Shown here piece after piece: positions 1-5,131 of a stretch of 5,231 bases of DNA. The translations under genes were made by a program, and so were the position numbers. The stretch is from JBEKYH01 sp049511115 (GTDB lineage Bacteria > Planctomycetota > Phycisphaerae > Tepidisphaerales > Tepidisphaeraceae): positions 1 through 5,231 of the forward strand of contig JBEKYH010000378.1 of the NCBI GenBank assembly GCA_049511115.1, in the 5' to 3' direction. The notes under the pieces were generated by a model. That model made no database searches, was not told the origin of the DNA, and worked only from the letters and a program-made list of their open reading frames with translations. Position 1 is the first letter of the stretch; every line of letters begins with the position of its first letter.

Positions 1-2
1 TT

Positions 3-1037
3 ACCTCGGTGGCGACCCTGAAGGAGGCGGTGACGCTATTGCAGCGGGCGTTCAAATTCCGCACCTGCCATCTGGAGATTTCCGAAGAAGACCCCAACCG
101 CCGCTTCTTCCGCCCCTGCCTGCTCTATCCGATCAAGCAATGCACCGCCCCTTGCGCGGCCAGAGTCGAAAAGGATGTTTACCGGCAGGACATCTTCCGC
201 CTCATCCGCTTCCTCGACGGCGACCGCTCGTTTGTCATCAAGCAACTGGAAACCGAGATGCTCGCGGCCAGCGAGGCGATGGATTTTGAGCGCGCCGCTC
301 GCTGCCGCGACCAGATCAAAGCGCTGGGCGCCCTGGCGCAGCGAGCGAGCGCTGGAGACCAGACCTACTGGCAGCCCGAGGCGTTCGTGAGCAATCCCAG
401 GGAGGCCTTGGGAAAACTTCAGGAAGTTCTCGACCTGCCCGAGCCGCCGCGCATCGTTGAAGGGATCGACATCGCCCATCTGCAAGGCGGCGAAATGGTC
501 GGCAGCAAAGTCTGCTTCATCGACGGCGTGCCGTTCAAAAATGCCTATCGGCGCTACAAGATCAAGCACGGCCGCGGCAACGACGACTACCTGAGCATTC
601 AGGAAGTCGTCTCGCGCCGTTACCGCGAGGCGGGCCAGAATAACGAGCTCTACCCCGACGTTATCCTCATCGACGGCGGCCTGGGCCAGCTTCACGCCGC
701 GCTGGAGGTCTTCAAGATGATGGATGTGCGGCCGCCGATGGTGATCGCACTGGCCAAGAAGGATGAACGGATTTACGTGCAGGCGCGGAGTGAACCGCTG
801 AAGCTGAGCCGCAATCACGCGGGTCTGCGACTATTGCAATATGTGCGGGATGAGGCGCACCGCTTCGCGCAGGATTACCATCATATCCTGCGGCGCAAGA
901 GCCAGTTGGAAGAGGATGTCGCCCAGGGAAGGCGGCCGCCGCGCCGGCGGCGCGCGGTCCCCGCGACACCGCCTCCCGATACGCAAATCGAGCACCCGCC
1001 GGATGACGGACAGCCGCAACCCACGAACGATTTTTGA
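3..1037 (+). CDS. uvrC: UvrC excinuclease subunit C, 5'-truncated by window edge, no C-terminal HhH domain
   Basis: UvrC makes the dual incisions in UvrABC nucleotide excision repair in the cytoplasm. The reading frame is open to the left edge, so the true start and the N-terminal GIY-YIG nuclease are outside the window; the GTG at 9 is only an internal codon. Counting that codon as residue 1, four cysteines (C20, C37, C45, C49) match the iron-sulfur cysteine set of UvrC, ending in the typical PCLLYPIKQCTAPC. A UVR (UvrB-interacting) helical pair lies at about 76-108. The RNase H-like nuclease domain spans about 148-290, with its catalytic triad visible: D154 in EGIDIAH, D222 in LIDGGLGQL and H284 in RDEAHRF. 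Usual UvrC proteins (about 600 residues) continue into a tandem helix-hairpin-helix domain. Here the protein instead ends about 58 residues after H284 in a basic, proline-rich tail, and no other frame supplies an HhH motif. Family call is very secure. Confidence 0.95.
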   Translation, partial: TSVATLKEAVTLLQRAFKFRTCHLEISEEDPNRRFFRPCLLYPIKQCTAPCAARVEKDVYRQDIFRLIRFLDGDRSFVIKQLETEMLAASEAMDFERAARCRDQIKALGALAQRASAGDQTYWQPEAFVSNPREALGKLQEVLDLPEPPRIVEGIDIAHLQGGEMVGSKVCFIDGVPFKNAYRRYKIKHGRGNDDYLSIQEVVSRRYREAGQNNELYPDVILIDGGLGQLHAALEVFKMMDVRPPMVIALAKKDERIYVQARSEPLKLSRNHAGLRLLQYVRDEAHRFAQDYHHILRRKSQLEEDVAQGRRPPRRRRAVPATPPPDTQIEHPPDDGQPQPTNDF

Positions 1038-1062
1038 GAGATTCTCTGATTCTTCTGTAGAC

Positions 1063-1081
1063 GGGACCAATGCGCGGTCCC
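1063..1081 (+). other. Small GC-rich stem-loop 25 bp after uvrC
   Basis: The arms gggacc and ggtccc (6 bp, perfect) enclose a 7-base loop shortly after the uvrC stop. No T-run follows, so it is not a convincing intrinsic terminator, although it could help stop transcription or protect the 3' end of the mRNA. Confidence 0.3.
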
Positions 1082-1276
1082 CAGGAAAATATCGCCGAGT
1101 GGGATGTGGGGGTTGTCTCAGCCTGGACTCACGCGCTGCCGCAGACGGCGAAGAAACGGCAAGCGTCCTGTCCTGGCATAGTCACGCTCAGCGGGTTCGA
1201 GCCGCTGATGTGAACTTATGGGTGTTAACCCATGACCCGTAGTCGGGAGCTCTTCCGATGGAGAAAAGAAAGAAGA

Positions 1277-1384
1277 CTCACCACCCGGTCGCAGTAGCGA
1301 CCTAGAGGACACGGAGGACACAGAGGAAAGACAATAAAGAATTTGTCTTTTTGCCTCTGTGTCCTCCGTGTCCTCTGTGGTGAG
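1277..1384. repeat. Long inverted repeat of 'cacagaggacac' type with a nested mini-hairpin in its left arm
   Basis: Positions 1304-1326 and 1354-1376 are perfect 23-bp reverse complements built from repeated gaggacac/cagagg units. The pairing continues inward (aaagaca at 1327-1333 with tgtcttt at 1344-1350, with a 3-base bulge on the right) around a 10-base loop. It also continues outward: ctcaccac at 1277-1284 pairs with gtggtgag at 1377-1384. On the left the outer block is separated from the core by 19 bases (1285-1303) that form their own perfect hairpin, ggtcgc-agta-gcgacc. Purine-rich sequence outside 1277 and pyrimidine-rich sequence outside 1384 also match partly. The pairing was read directly. 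Membership of a dispersed family is inferred from similar units at 1839 and 3174. Confidence 0.9.
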
Positions 1385-1482
1385 ATATTCTTTTTTCTCT
1401 TCGAACCGGCGTAAGACGGCAGTGCAGACGCCGCGGGGTGCAGCCGAAATAATCTCGGAGGCACGCCGAAATCGGAAGGTCC

Positions 1483-1752
1483 TCATTCCATCGGTAATCG
1501 TTCCAGTCCATCCTCCCACGGATGGCCTGTCTTGCCGCGCGACGAAGCGATCAGGTCGTCGGGCACAAATGCCAAGGTCGGGTTGGAACGAGATGGAATC
1601 GGCGCAATACGCTCCAGGAATCTCTGGCCGTGATCGGCGGTCAGAGCCTGGCGTAAGAAGGAAATATCGCCTTCGCGGCAATTCAAAAAGGTCTGGGTGG
1701 AATTGCCAATTATTGGCGAAGGCGGGGTGCTCGGATGGCGGCGATGAGCACC
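1483..1752 (-). pseudogene. Possible gene remnant or small hypothetical ORF, unrecognised
   Basis: On the minus strand this frame is open from just after a stop at 1755-1753 to a TGA at 1485-1483. The only usable start inside it is a TTG at 1686, which would give 67 residues. There is no ATG or GTG start with a ribosome binding site. Unlike the other frames in this spacer, the peptide has a normal, balanced composition, with stretches such as GDISFLRQALTADHGQRFLE and SNPTLAFVPDDLIASSRG, so it could be a decayed coding remnant. I recognise no family and give it no function. It may equally be chance. Confidence 0.2.
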
Positions 1753-1775
1753 TCATGCGGGCGCCGGCCGGATTC

Positions 1776-1802
1776 TTTTCGCCGCGGACAAAGCGGCGAA
1801 AA
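1776..1802. other. Perfect 10-bp stem-loop with T-rich left and A-rich right arm
   Basis: ttttcgccgc at 1776-1785 and gcggcgaaaa at 1793-1802 pair perfectly around a 7-base loop. The T run precedes the stem and the A run follows it on both strands, the opposite of an intrinsic terminator, so termination is not supported. Confidence 0.6.
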
Positions 1803-1838
1803 AGCTGGGGACTTTCAGCTAGAGGCGCGGAGAAGAGG

Positions 1839-1882
1839 AATGAACGCTGAGGCACGGAGGCGCTGAGGAAGAAAATGCGGAG
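1839..1882 (+). repeat. Dispersed 44-bp repeat, copy A
   Basis: This segment reads aatgaacgctgaggcacgg and continues into gaggaagaaaatgcggag. It aligns with the reverse complement of 3174-3216 with about six mismatches and one gap over 44 positions. The core of gnnnaGAGG-like hexamers is related to the arms of the inverted repeat at 1304-1376. This copy is in non-coding DNA and contains in-frame stops. It lies about 45 bases before the REP-like palindrome. Confidence 0.8.
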
Positions 1883-1926
1883 GAAGGCGAAGGCGGCCAG
1901 CATTCACTCGGCAGGCAAAAGAGTGG

Positions 1927-1981
1927 TAGGTCGGGCTTCAGCCCGACACGAGCGCGAAGGCGGGCTGAAGCCGCGCCCTAC
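1927..1981. repeat. REP-like composite palindrome
   Basis: The left arm (1927-1947) contains tcgggcttcagcccga, itself a 7-bp hairpin with a 2-base loop. The right arm (1959-1981) contains cgggctgaag and ends gcgccctac. The two arms are imperfect reverse complements of each other over about 22 bases, separated by an 11-base spacer. This two-level symmetry is typical of intergenic REP or BIME-like elements, which are often spread by RAYT-family transposases. No such transposase is in the window, so mobility is inferred only from the element type. Confidence 0.7.
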
Positions 1982-2060
1982 AGTAGTCATTTCCGGGGCG
2001 ATTCAGGGGGGCATGGGGTTCCTTTCAAATTGAAGCCGGGGTCCCGGCGATGCGCGGTCG

Positions 2061-2350
2061 CTCTATAAGATGGCGCTGTGCTATTCCACAGGTAGGGCGG
2101 AGATGCCATGGCAAAACCATCACCCTCCATAAGATTGCACGATTATTCCATGGGCACGGGGTCGGAAGGGCGGTTGAAGCGCAGCGCTGCCCCCCCATAA
2201 GACCGTCTGGAATATTCCGACGCCGGAAGCGCGGAAAGATGTGTGACGCGCAACACACCTCCTCTATAAGACCGTCTTGGATATCCAATGCCCGGAAGGG
2301 CAGGCGGGCGCAACACTGCGCCTCTACCTTCTGGCACGGAATATTCCGCG
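2061..2350. repeat. Degenerate tandem array, about 4.5 units of 60-69 bp
   Basis: A shared block (ctataaga or ccataaga) starts at 2063, 2127, 2195 and 2264, with a degenerate fifth version (ctaccttc) at 2324, giving periods of 64, 68, 69 and 60 bp. About 15-20 bases after each comes a tattcc or tatcc block, at 2082, 2144, 2213, 2282 and 2342. In two units this is the 10-bp palindrome ggaatattcc, and in a third it is ggatatcc. Most units end with a ggaagggcgg- or gcgcaacac-like block. The units are too divergent and the whole too unequal for a CRISPR array. Open frames crossing the array on both strands merely echo the repeat period and are probably not genes. Confidence 0.75.
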
Positions 2351-2539
2351 CCATTAAACACAAGAATGCGAAAGGCCATTTTGGCGGCGTGGCTTATAGC
2401 GAATTGTGTGCACTGTATTTCCGCATGTGCGGTTTGCTGGGCGGGATGGTTTTCGGGTTGAAGCCGGTTCTTGAGGTCAGATCGCGGAAAGATTTGTTGA
2501 ATGATTAAACGGGGCCGGAAGGTCTGGTTATGACGAGCA

Positions 2540-2815
2540 TCAGCGAAGTCCCGCCGCCAACACTCGCTCGAGCGCCTGTCGGTCTGCTTCAACGTCGTCG
2601 TGGGTCAGAGACCCCTCGTACACGCTGTGCCGCTTCAGGAAAGCATCGGTTTCGATTCGGCCCAGGCCGAGGACCTTTGACAGCTCGAAATGCGTGAGCT
2701 TCCCACGCCGGAATAATTCAGCGGCGTACGCCTCTTTTGCCGCTTCGTCCAGGTCGGGAAATTCAGCCCTGAGTTTTTTCTCGACTTCGACAGGCAATTG
2801 GAATGTTACGGCCAT
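2540..2815 (-). CDS. UPF0175 family antitoxin-like protein
   Basis: This is a 91-residue protein. Its N-terminal strand (MAVTFQLPVEVEKKLRAEF) leads into an acidic helix and then FRRGKLTHFELSKVLGLGRI, a helix-turn-helix-like core at about residues 36-62. The C-terminal part (DDVEADRQALERVL, about 73-86) is also typical of UPF0175, and the length is normal for that family. UPF0175 proteins are generally regarded as small DNA-binding antitoxin-like proteins, often encoded next to a PIN-domain nuclease. No PIN gene or other toxin is visible on either side: downstream is the repeat array and upstream the CC...CxxC protein gene. The start is supported by an AGGTG ribosome binding site (2824-2820) four bases before the ATG and by a good promoter immediately upstream. 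The family call is strong; the DNA target and partner are unknown. Confidence 0.85.
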   Translation of the reverse strand: MAVTFQLPVEVEKKLRAEFPDLDEAAKEAYAAELFRRGKLTHFELSKVLGLGRIETDAFLKRHSVYEGSLTHDDVEADRQALERVLAAGLR

Positions 2816-2830
2816 ATGTCACCTGGCTCC

Positions 2831-2858
2831 ATTATATCGTCGAATCCGGCGATCTCCA
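2831..2858 (-). promoter_or_regulatory. Sigma-70-type promoter for the UPF0175 gene
   Basis: On the minus strand a perfect TATAAT (2836-2831) follows a TGGAGA (2858-2853, four of six matches to TTGACA) at a 16-base spacing. The predicted transcript would begin near 2824, leaving a leader of roughly 9 bases that carries the AGGTG ribosome binding site. This suggests that the antitoxin-like gene is transcribed independently of the genes upstream. Confidence 0.5.
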
Positions 2859-2933
2859 TTCGCGGCGGAATCTGGTCCGCGATGCGGGCCGTCGGAACCC
2901 TACGCAACCGGTGCCCCATGCTCGGGGTTCGAT

Positions 2934-3149
2934 TCAGATATGAACCCAAACCTTGCGAATTTGGCAGCCGAGGCAGGCCGCTAATTCCTGCTCCTGAACC
3001 AGTGTTAGATCCTTAACGTCGGGGTTCATCGCCTCAAGTACGAAGCTAGCAAAAGCCGCCGGCCAGACGTAGTTTAAGTCATTCATAGACACGAGGGCGC
3101 CGCAACACGGGGTGGTGAAGTTTAAGACAAGCCGAGCGTTATTAGCCAT
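2934..3149 (-). CDS. Small conserved-looking protein with CC...CxxC cysteines
   Basis: This is a 71-residue soluble protein beginning MANNARLVLNFTTPCCGALV. It has adjacent cysteines C15-C16 and a C-terminal C59-x2-C62 in ACLGCQIRKVW, an arrangement that could bind zinc. The middle (about 21-58) is an acidic, mixed region beginning SMNDLNYVWPAAFA. I have an impression of similar short proteins in planctomycete genomes, but know no characterised function. The frame is open further upstream to an ATG at 3215, which would add 22 residues (NAETQRHRGRNAENAANEATE before this start). That extension is translated from a dispersed repeat also present at 1839, so I chose the internal ATG at 3149. Its ribosome binding site is weak. 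It lies 62 bases after the lipase stop and could be co-transcribed with that gene. Confidence 0.65.
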   Translation of the reverse strand: MANNARLVLNFTTPCCGALVSMNDLNYVWPAAFASFVLEAMNPDVKDLTLVQEQELAACLGCQIRKVWVHI

Positions 3150-3173
3150 CTCGGTAGCTTCATTCGCAGCGTT

Positions 3174-3216
3174 CTCCGCATTTCTTCCTCTGTGCCTCTG
3201 CGTCTCGGCGTTCATT
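3174..3216 (-). repeat. Dispersed 43-bp repeat, copy B, overlapping the lipase stop codon
   Basis: Read on the minus strand, this segment starts aatgaacgccgagacgcag and ends gaggaagaaatgcggag. It matches copy A at 1839-1882 with about six mismatches and one gap. The tga near its start is the lipase stop codon (3214-3212), and the overlapping ATG (3215-3213) opens the frame that runs into the downstream small gene. The repeat therefore occupies most of the spacer between the two genes. Confidence 0.8.
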
Positions 3217-4015
3217 TCTCCTGATTTCCCTTCGCCAATTCGCCCGCCGGTTCAATCACCCCATCCGCCGCCAAGCGGTCCAATATTTCCATCCAATGCC
3301 CAATAATCCGGTCGCTCCTGCCAGCCTGGGCGACCAATCGGCGGTTGATGGCCAGCCAATGATCGGCGGACCAGGTGCCGAGGTGCTGGCCCCATTGGGC
3401 GCTGGCGACGGAGACGAGGCCGTCGTTGGGGCCTTCCTCCAGTTGGATGAGGCGGTGCGAGTGGCGGGCGAAGACGGGCATCAATTCGATGGGCCGCTGG
3501 ACGCTGACGGAATAATATTTCACGCCGGGGTTGTCGGGGGTTTCCTCGTTGAATATGCGGCAACTGTCGCGGGTCAGATCGATGGCGGCCTGCATGTCCC
3601 AGCGGATGAGTTTCATGAAGCGCAGGGCGCCTAGTTCCTCGCCGATGTGGCGGACGCACCAGTCGGCAATCGGGCTGCCGCGGTGCGGCGTGCTGATGGT
3701 GACCAGGGCCTTGATCTGGTCGGCCATTGCCAGGTGGCTGATCATATAGCGCGCGTCCAGGCCGCCCAGGGAATGGGCGATGATGACGACTTTTTCGCTG
3801 CGGCGATTCATTTCATTGAGCCGGGCGAGGATCACCGCCTTCAACTGCCGTGCGCGGGTGATGACGCCGGCGGTGGGGTGGACGGTGGGAATGATCACCG
3901 GATATCCGCGGCGAAGAATGGCCCGGTCGATCCCCTTGAAATAGGACCAGTGCCACGGCCCCACGTGCCAGTGGCCGCGGCCGAACAAACCGTGGTGGAT
4001 CACGATCGGCGTCAT
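3212..4015 (-). CDS. Alpha/beta-hydrolase fold lipase/esterase
   Basis: This 267-residue protein probably hydrolyses carboxylic esters, perhaps acylglycerols. It opens directly with the first core strand and an oxyanion-type motif, VIHHGLFG (residues 5-12). The nucleophile elbow AHSLGG gives Ser82, followed by LDARYM and TISTPHRGSP (107-116), a stretch typical of lipases related to bacterial family I and PGAP1-like enzymes. Asp198 in GPNDGLVS and His219 in SADHW complete a plausible catalytic triad. No signal peptide or membrane segment is visible, so a cytoplasmic location is likely. The ATG at 4015 is the only sensible start because an in-frame stop lies 15 bases upstream. No Shine-Dalgarno sequence precedes it, and a TACACT -10-like box lies only 6 bases upstream, which would fit a leaderless transcript. 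The stop codon lies within a dispersed repeat. The fold and triad are well supported; the substrate is not. Confidence 0.88.
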   Translation of the reverse strand: MTPIVIHHGLFGRGHWHVGPWHWSYFKGIDRAILRRGYPVIIPTVHPTAGVITRARQLKAVILARLNEMNRRSEKVVIIAHSLGGLDARYMISHLAMADQIKALVTISTPHRGSPIADWCVRHIGEELGALRFMKLIRWDMQAAIDLTRDSCRIFNEETPDNPGVKYYSVSVQRPIELMPVFARHSHRLIQLEEGPNDGLVSVASAQWGQHLGTWSADHWLAINRRLVAQAGRSDRIIGHWMEILDRLAADGVIEPAGELAKGNQEK

Positions 4016-4067
4016 ACGGATAGTGTAGCTTTACATTTGCCCGCTCGGCCAGCACACTTCGCGGCCA
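4016..4067. promoter_or_regulatory. Divergent intergenic promoter region
   Basis: The 52-bp gap separates the lipase (leftward) from the membrane protein (rightward), so it must hold the start signals for both unless transcription is leaderless or reads through. Rightward, TTTACA at 4030-4035 is a fair -35 box, with CACACT at 4053-4058 as a weak -10 box (17-base spacing). Leftward, TACACT (4027-4022) is a possible -10 box with no good -35. Neither gene has a clear ribosome binding site. The boxes are suggestive only. Confidence 0.3.
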
Positions 4068-5009
4068 ATGCCACTGACGCAAGTTACCAGCGATCAACTG
4101 AAACTGGTGACCGGCGCCGCGTTTCTCTACGCGGCCGGCCGGGCGGGGTCGCGCGTGGCGGGGGCAAATCAGCATGGATTGCGGGCGGTCTGCTCGTGGA
4201 TACCGATCGCGGCGCTGACCGTCGGGGCGGTTTTGCTGCACGAGCAGGGAGTGGCCCTGGCGATAATTTTCGCGACGACGGTCGGATCGCTTTCGTTGGT
4301 TGGCGGATGCGTGGCCATTATGGGGGAAACCAAGGATGAGCCGGCGCAGTGGCCCGCGCCGGCGCGGCGCGTGGCGACGCTTCTCCTGCCGACGGCCCTG
4401 TTGGCATTTCTCGCGGGTTTTTCAGGCTATCTGGATTATTTTTCGGCGGTGATTCTGGTGGTGGAAGGCGTCATTTTGCTGGTGGTTTGGCGCGAGAGAG
4501 ACCCCGACGCATTGCCGCAAAAAGCAATTGCAGGAGCCATTCCAACAATACGGCTGATTGCCGCTTTGATCCTGAGCGTCGCGGGCGCCTGGTCGGTTCT
4601 TCACGGCATGATCGGGCTGGGCCGCAACATGGATTTTCTGCCGCTGGGAGTGGCGAGCACGATTGCCCTTTGCCCGCTGCTGGTGGCGCCGATGCTGCTG
4701 GGCGGATCGGAATTGTCGCAGGCTGGGAGAGCCTGGGCCGGCTCCATGACCCAGATCGGCGTGGCGCAGCTTAATCTGTGCGCCCTGCTTCCCCTCACGG
4801 CCGTGTTGTGGCGAGTGCGCTGGGGCGAGGCGCTTTATTATCCGGTCGCCAACTGGCGCGTGGATGCGGTGGTGATTGTTCTCCTCTCGGCGGGCCTGCT
4901 TCCGGCGGCGTCGGCGCGCTGGCGGCCGGGCCGGCTCGAAGGGGCGGCGCAGTTGATCGTCTATGTGGCGTATGTGCTAGCGGTGATCTTTGTCGCGGGA
5001 AAGACGTAG
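4068..5009 (+). CDS. Polytopic membrane protein, possible degenerate sodium/calcium exchanger-like transporter
   Basis: This is a 313-residue, strongly hydrophobic inner-membrane protein. Hydrophobic segments lie at about 41-57, 61-85, 102-119, 123-141, 160-180, 190-212, 226-248, 264-282 and 294-310, plus a weaker one at 8-24. There are two similar halves of four or five segments joined by a hydrophilic stretch at about 142-158 (WRERDPDALP). The size, the two-half layout and the second-half stretch SELSQAGRAWAGSMTQIGVA recall the alpha repeats of CaCA-family (YrbG-like) cation antiporters. The conserved acidic alpha-repeat motif (GTSxPE) is absent from both halves, so ion exchange by the usual mechanism is doubtful. 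The ATG at 4068 is the first start after an in-frame stop at 4026, and its ribosome binding site is weak. That it is a gene is likely from its length and membrane pattern; the family is tentative. Confidence 0.8.
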   Translation: MPLTQVTSDQLKLVTGAAFLYAAGRAGSRVAGANQHGLRAVCSWIPIAALTVGAVLLHEQGVALAIIFATTVGSLSLVGGCVAIMGETKDEPAQWPAPARRVATLLLPTALLAFLAGFSGYLDYFSAVILVVEGVILLVVWRERDPDALPQKAIAGAIPTIRLIAALILSVAGAWSVLHGMIGLGRNMDFLPLGVASTIALCPLLVAPMLLGGSELSQAGRAWAGSMTQIGVAQLNLCALLPLTAVLWRVRWGEALYYPVANWRVDAVVIVLLSAGLLPAASARWRPGRLEGAAQLIVYVAYVLAVIFVAGKT

Positions 5010-5039
5010 GGTAGGTAGGACTGAGGGCCGAGGGGAATA

Positions 5040-5116
5040 TGACAAGGTGACAAGGTGACAGGGTGACAAGGTGAAAAGCCGAAGTCTGGCATTGTCACCC
5101 CCTCACCTTGTCACCT
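5040..5116. repeat. Octamer tandem repeat (tgacaagg) folding into a long inverted repeat
   Basis: The unit tgacaagg occurs at 5040, 5048 and 5064, with a variant tgacaggg at 5056 and a partial unit at 5072. A reverse-complementary run follows at 5091-5116 and pairs with 5045-5070 at 23 of 26 positions around a 20-base loop. The element begins 31 bases after the membrane-protein stop codon. It could act as a 3' stem-loop for that transcript, but no T-run follows it. Confidence 0.85.
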
Positions 5117-5131
5117 GATACCGTTTCCGAC

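Larger units (their letters stand above)
1038..2539. other. 1.5-kb repeat-rich intergenic region with no convincing gene
   Basis: Between uvrC and the UPF0175 gene no frame gives a protein I recognise. The longer open frames here run through low-complexity repeats and have unnatural composition (runs such as TTEDTEDTEAKR or HRGHGGHRGKK). The region holds at least four separate structured elements, listed individually: a long inverted repeat, a perfect 10-bp stem, one copy of a dispersed repeat followed by a REP-like palindrome, and a degenerate tandem array. A further small stem (atgggt-gtta-acccat) lies at 1218-1233. The stretch from about 1385 to 1775 holds nothing firm apart from the doubtful minus-strand frame at 1483-1752. 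Confidence 0.7.

Noticed and set aside
36..818. 260-residue minus-strand open frame opposite uvrC
   Set aside because: It is the antisense shadow of uvrC, whose catalytic motifs are unmistakable; the antisense peptide has no recognisable domain.
1189..1206. tRNA T-arm-like hairpin (agcgg-gttcgag-ccgct)
   Set aside because: The loop is out of register with the TTCRANY consensus and no matching acceptor, D or anticodon arms can be found upstream.
1776..1802. Intrinsic terminator
   Set aside because: The T run is on the 5' side of the stem and the A run on the 3' side on both strands, the wrong order for termination.
1359..1850. 163-residue plus-strand open frame in the spacer
   Set aside because: It begins inside the inverted repeat, is very rich in arginine and serine, and resembles translated GC-rich non-coding DNA.
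1118..1903. 261-residue minus-strand open frame in the spacer
   Set aside because: It runs through the inverted repeat (TTEDTEDTEAKR) and the dispersed repeat, has unnatural composition and no credible start.
2061..2350. CRISPR array
   Set aside because: Units vary from 60 to 69 bp, the repeated blocks are short and degenerate, there are no constant repeats alternating with unique spacers, and no cas gene is present.
2050..2592. Overlapping open frames on both strands over the tandem array (2050-2508 + and 2143-2592 -)
   Set aside because: Both follow the DNA repeat period (SIRPS...ISN or YPRRSY-type echoes), and the minus frame also overlaps the UPF0175 gene. Neither has a domain or ribosome binding site.
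3647..4339. 230-residue plus-strand open frame crossing the lipase start and the membrane-protein start
   Set aside because: It is antisense to the lipase and out of frame with the membrane protein, with glycine- and alanine-rich shadow composition.
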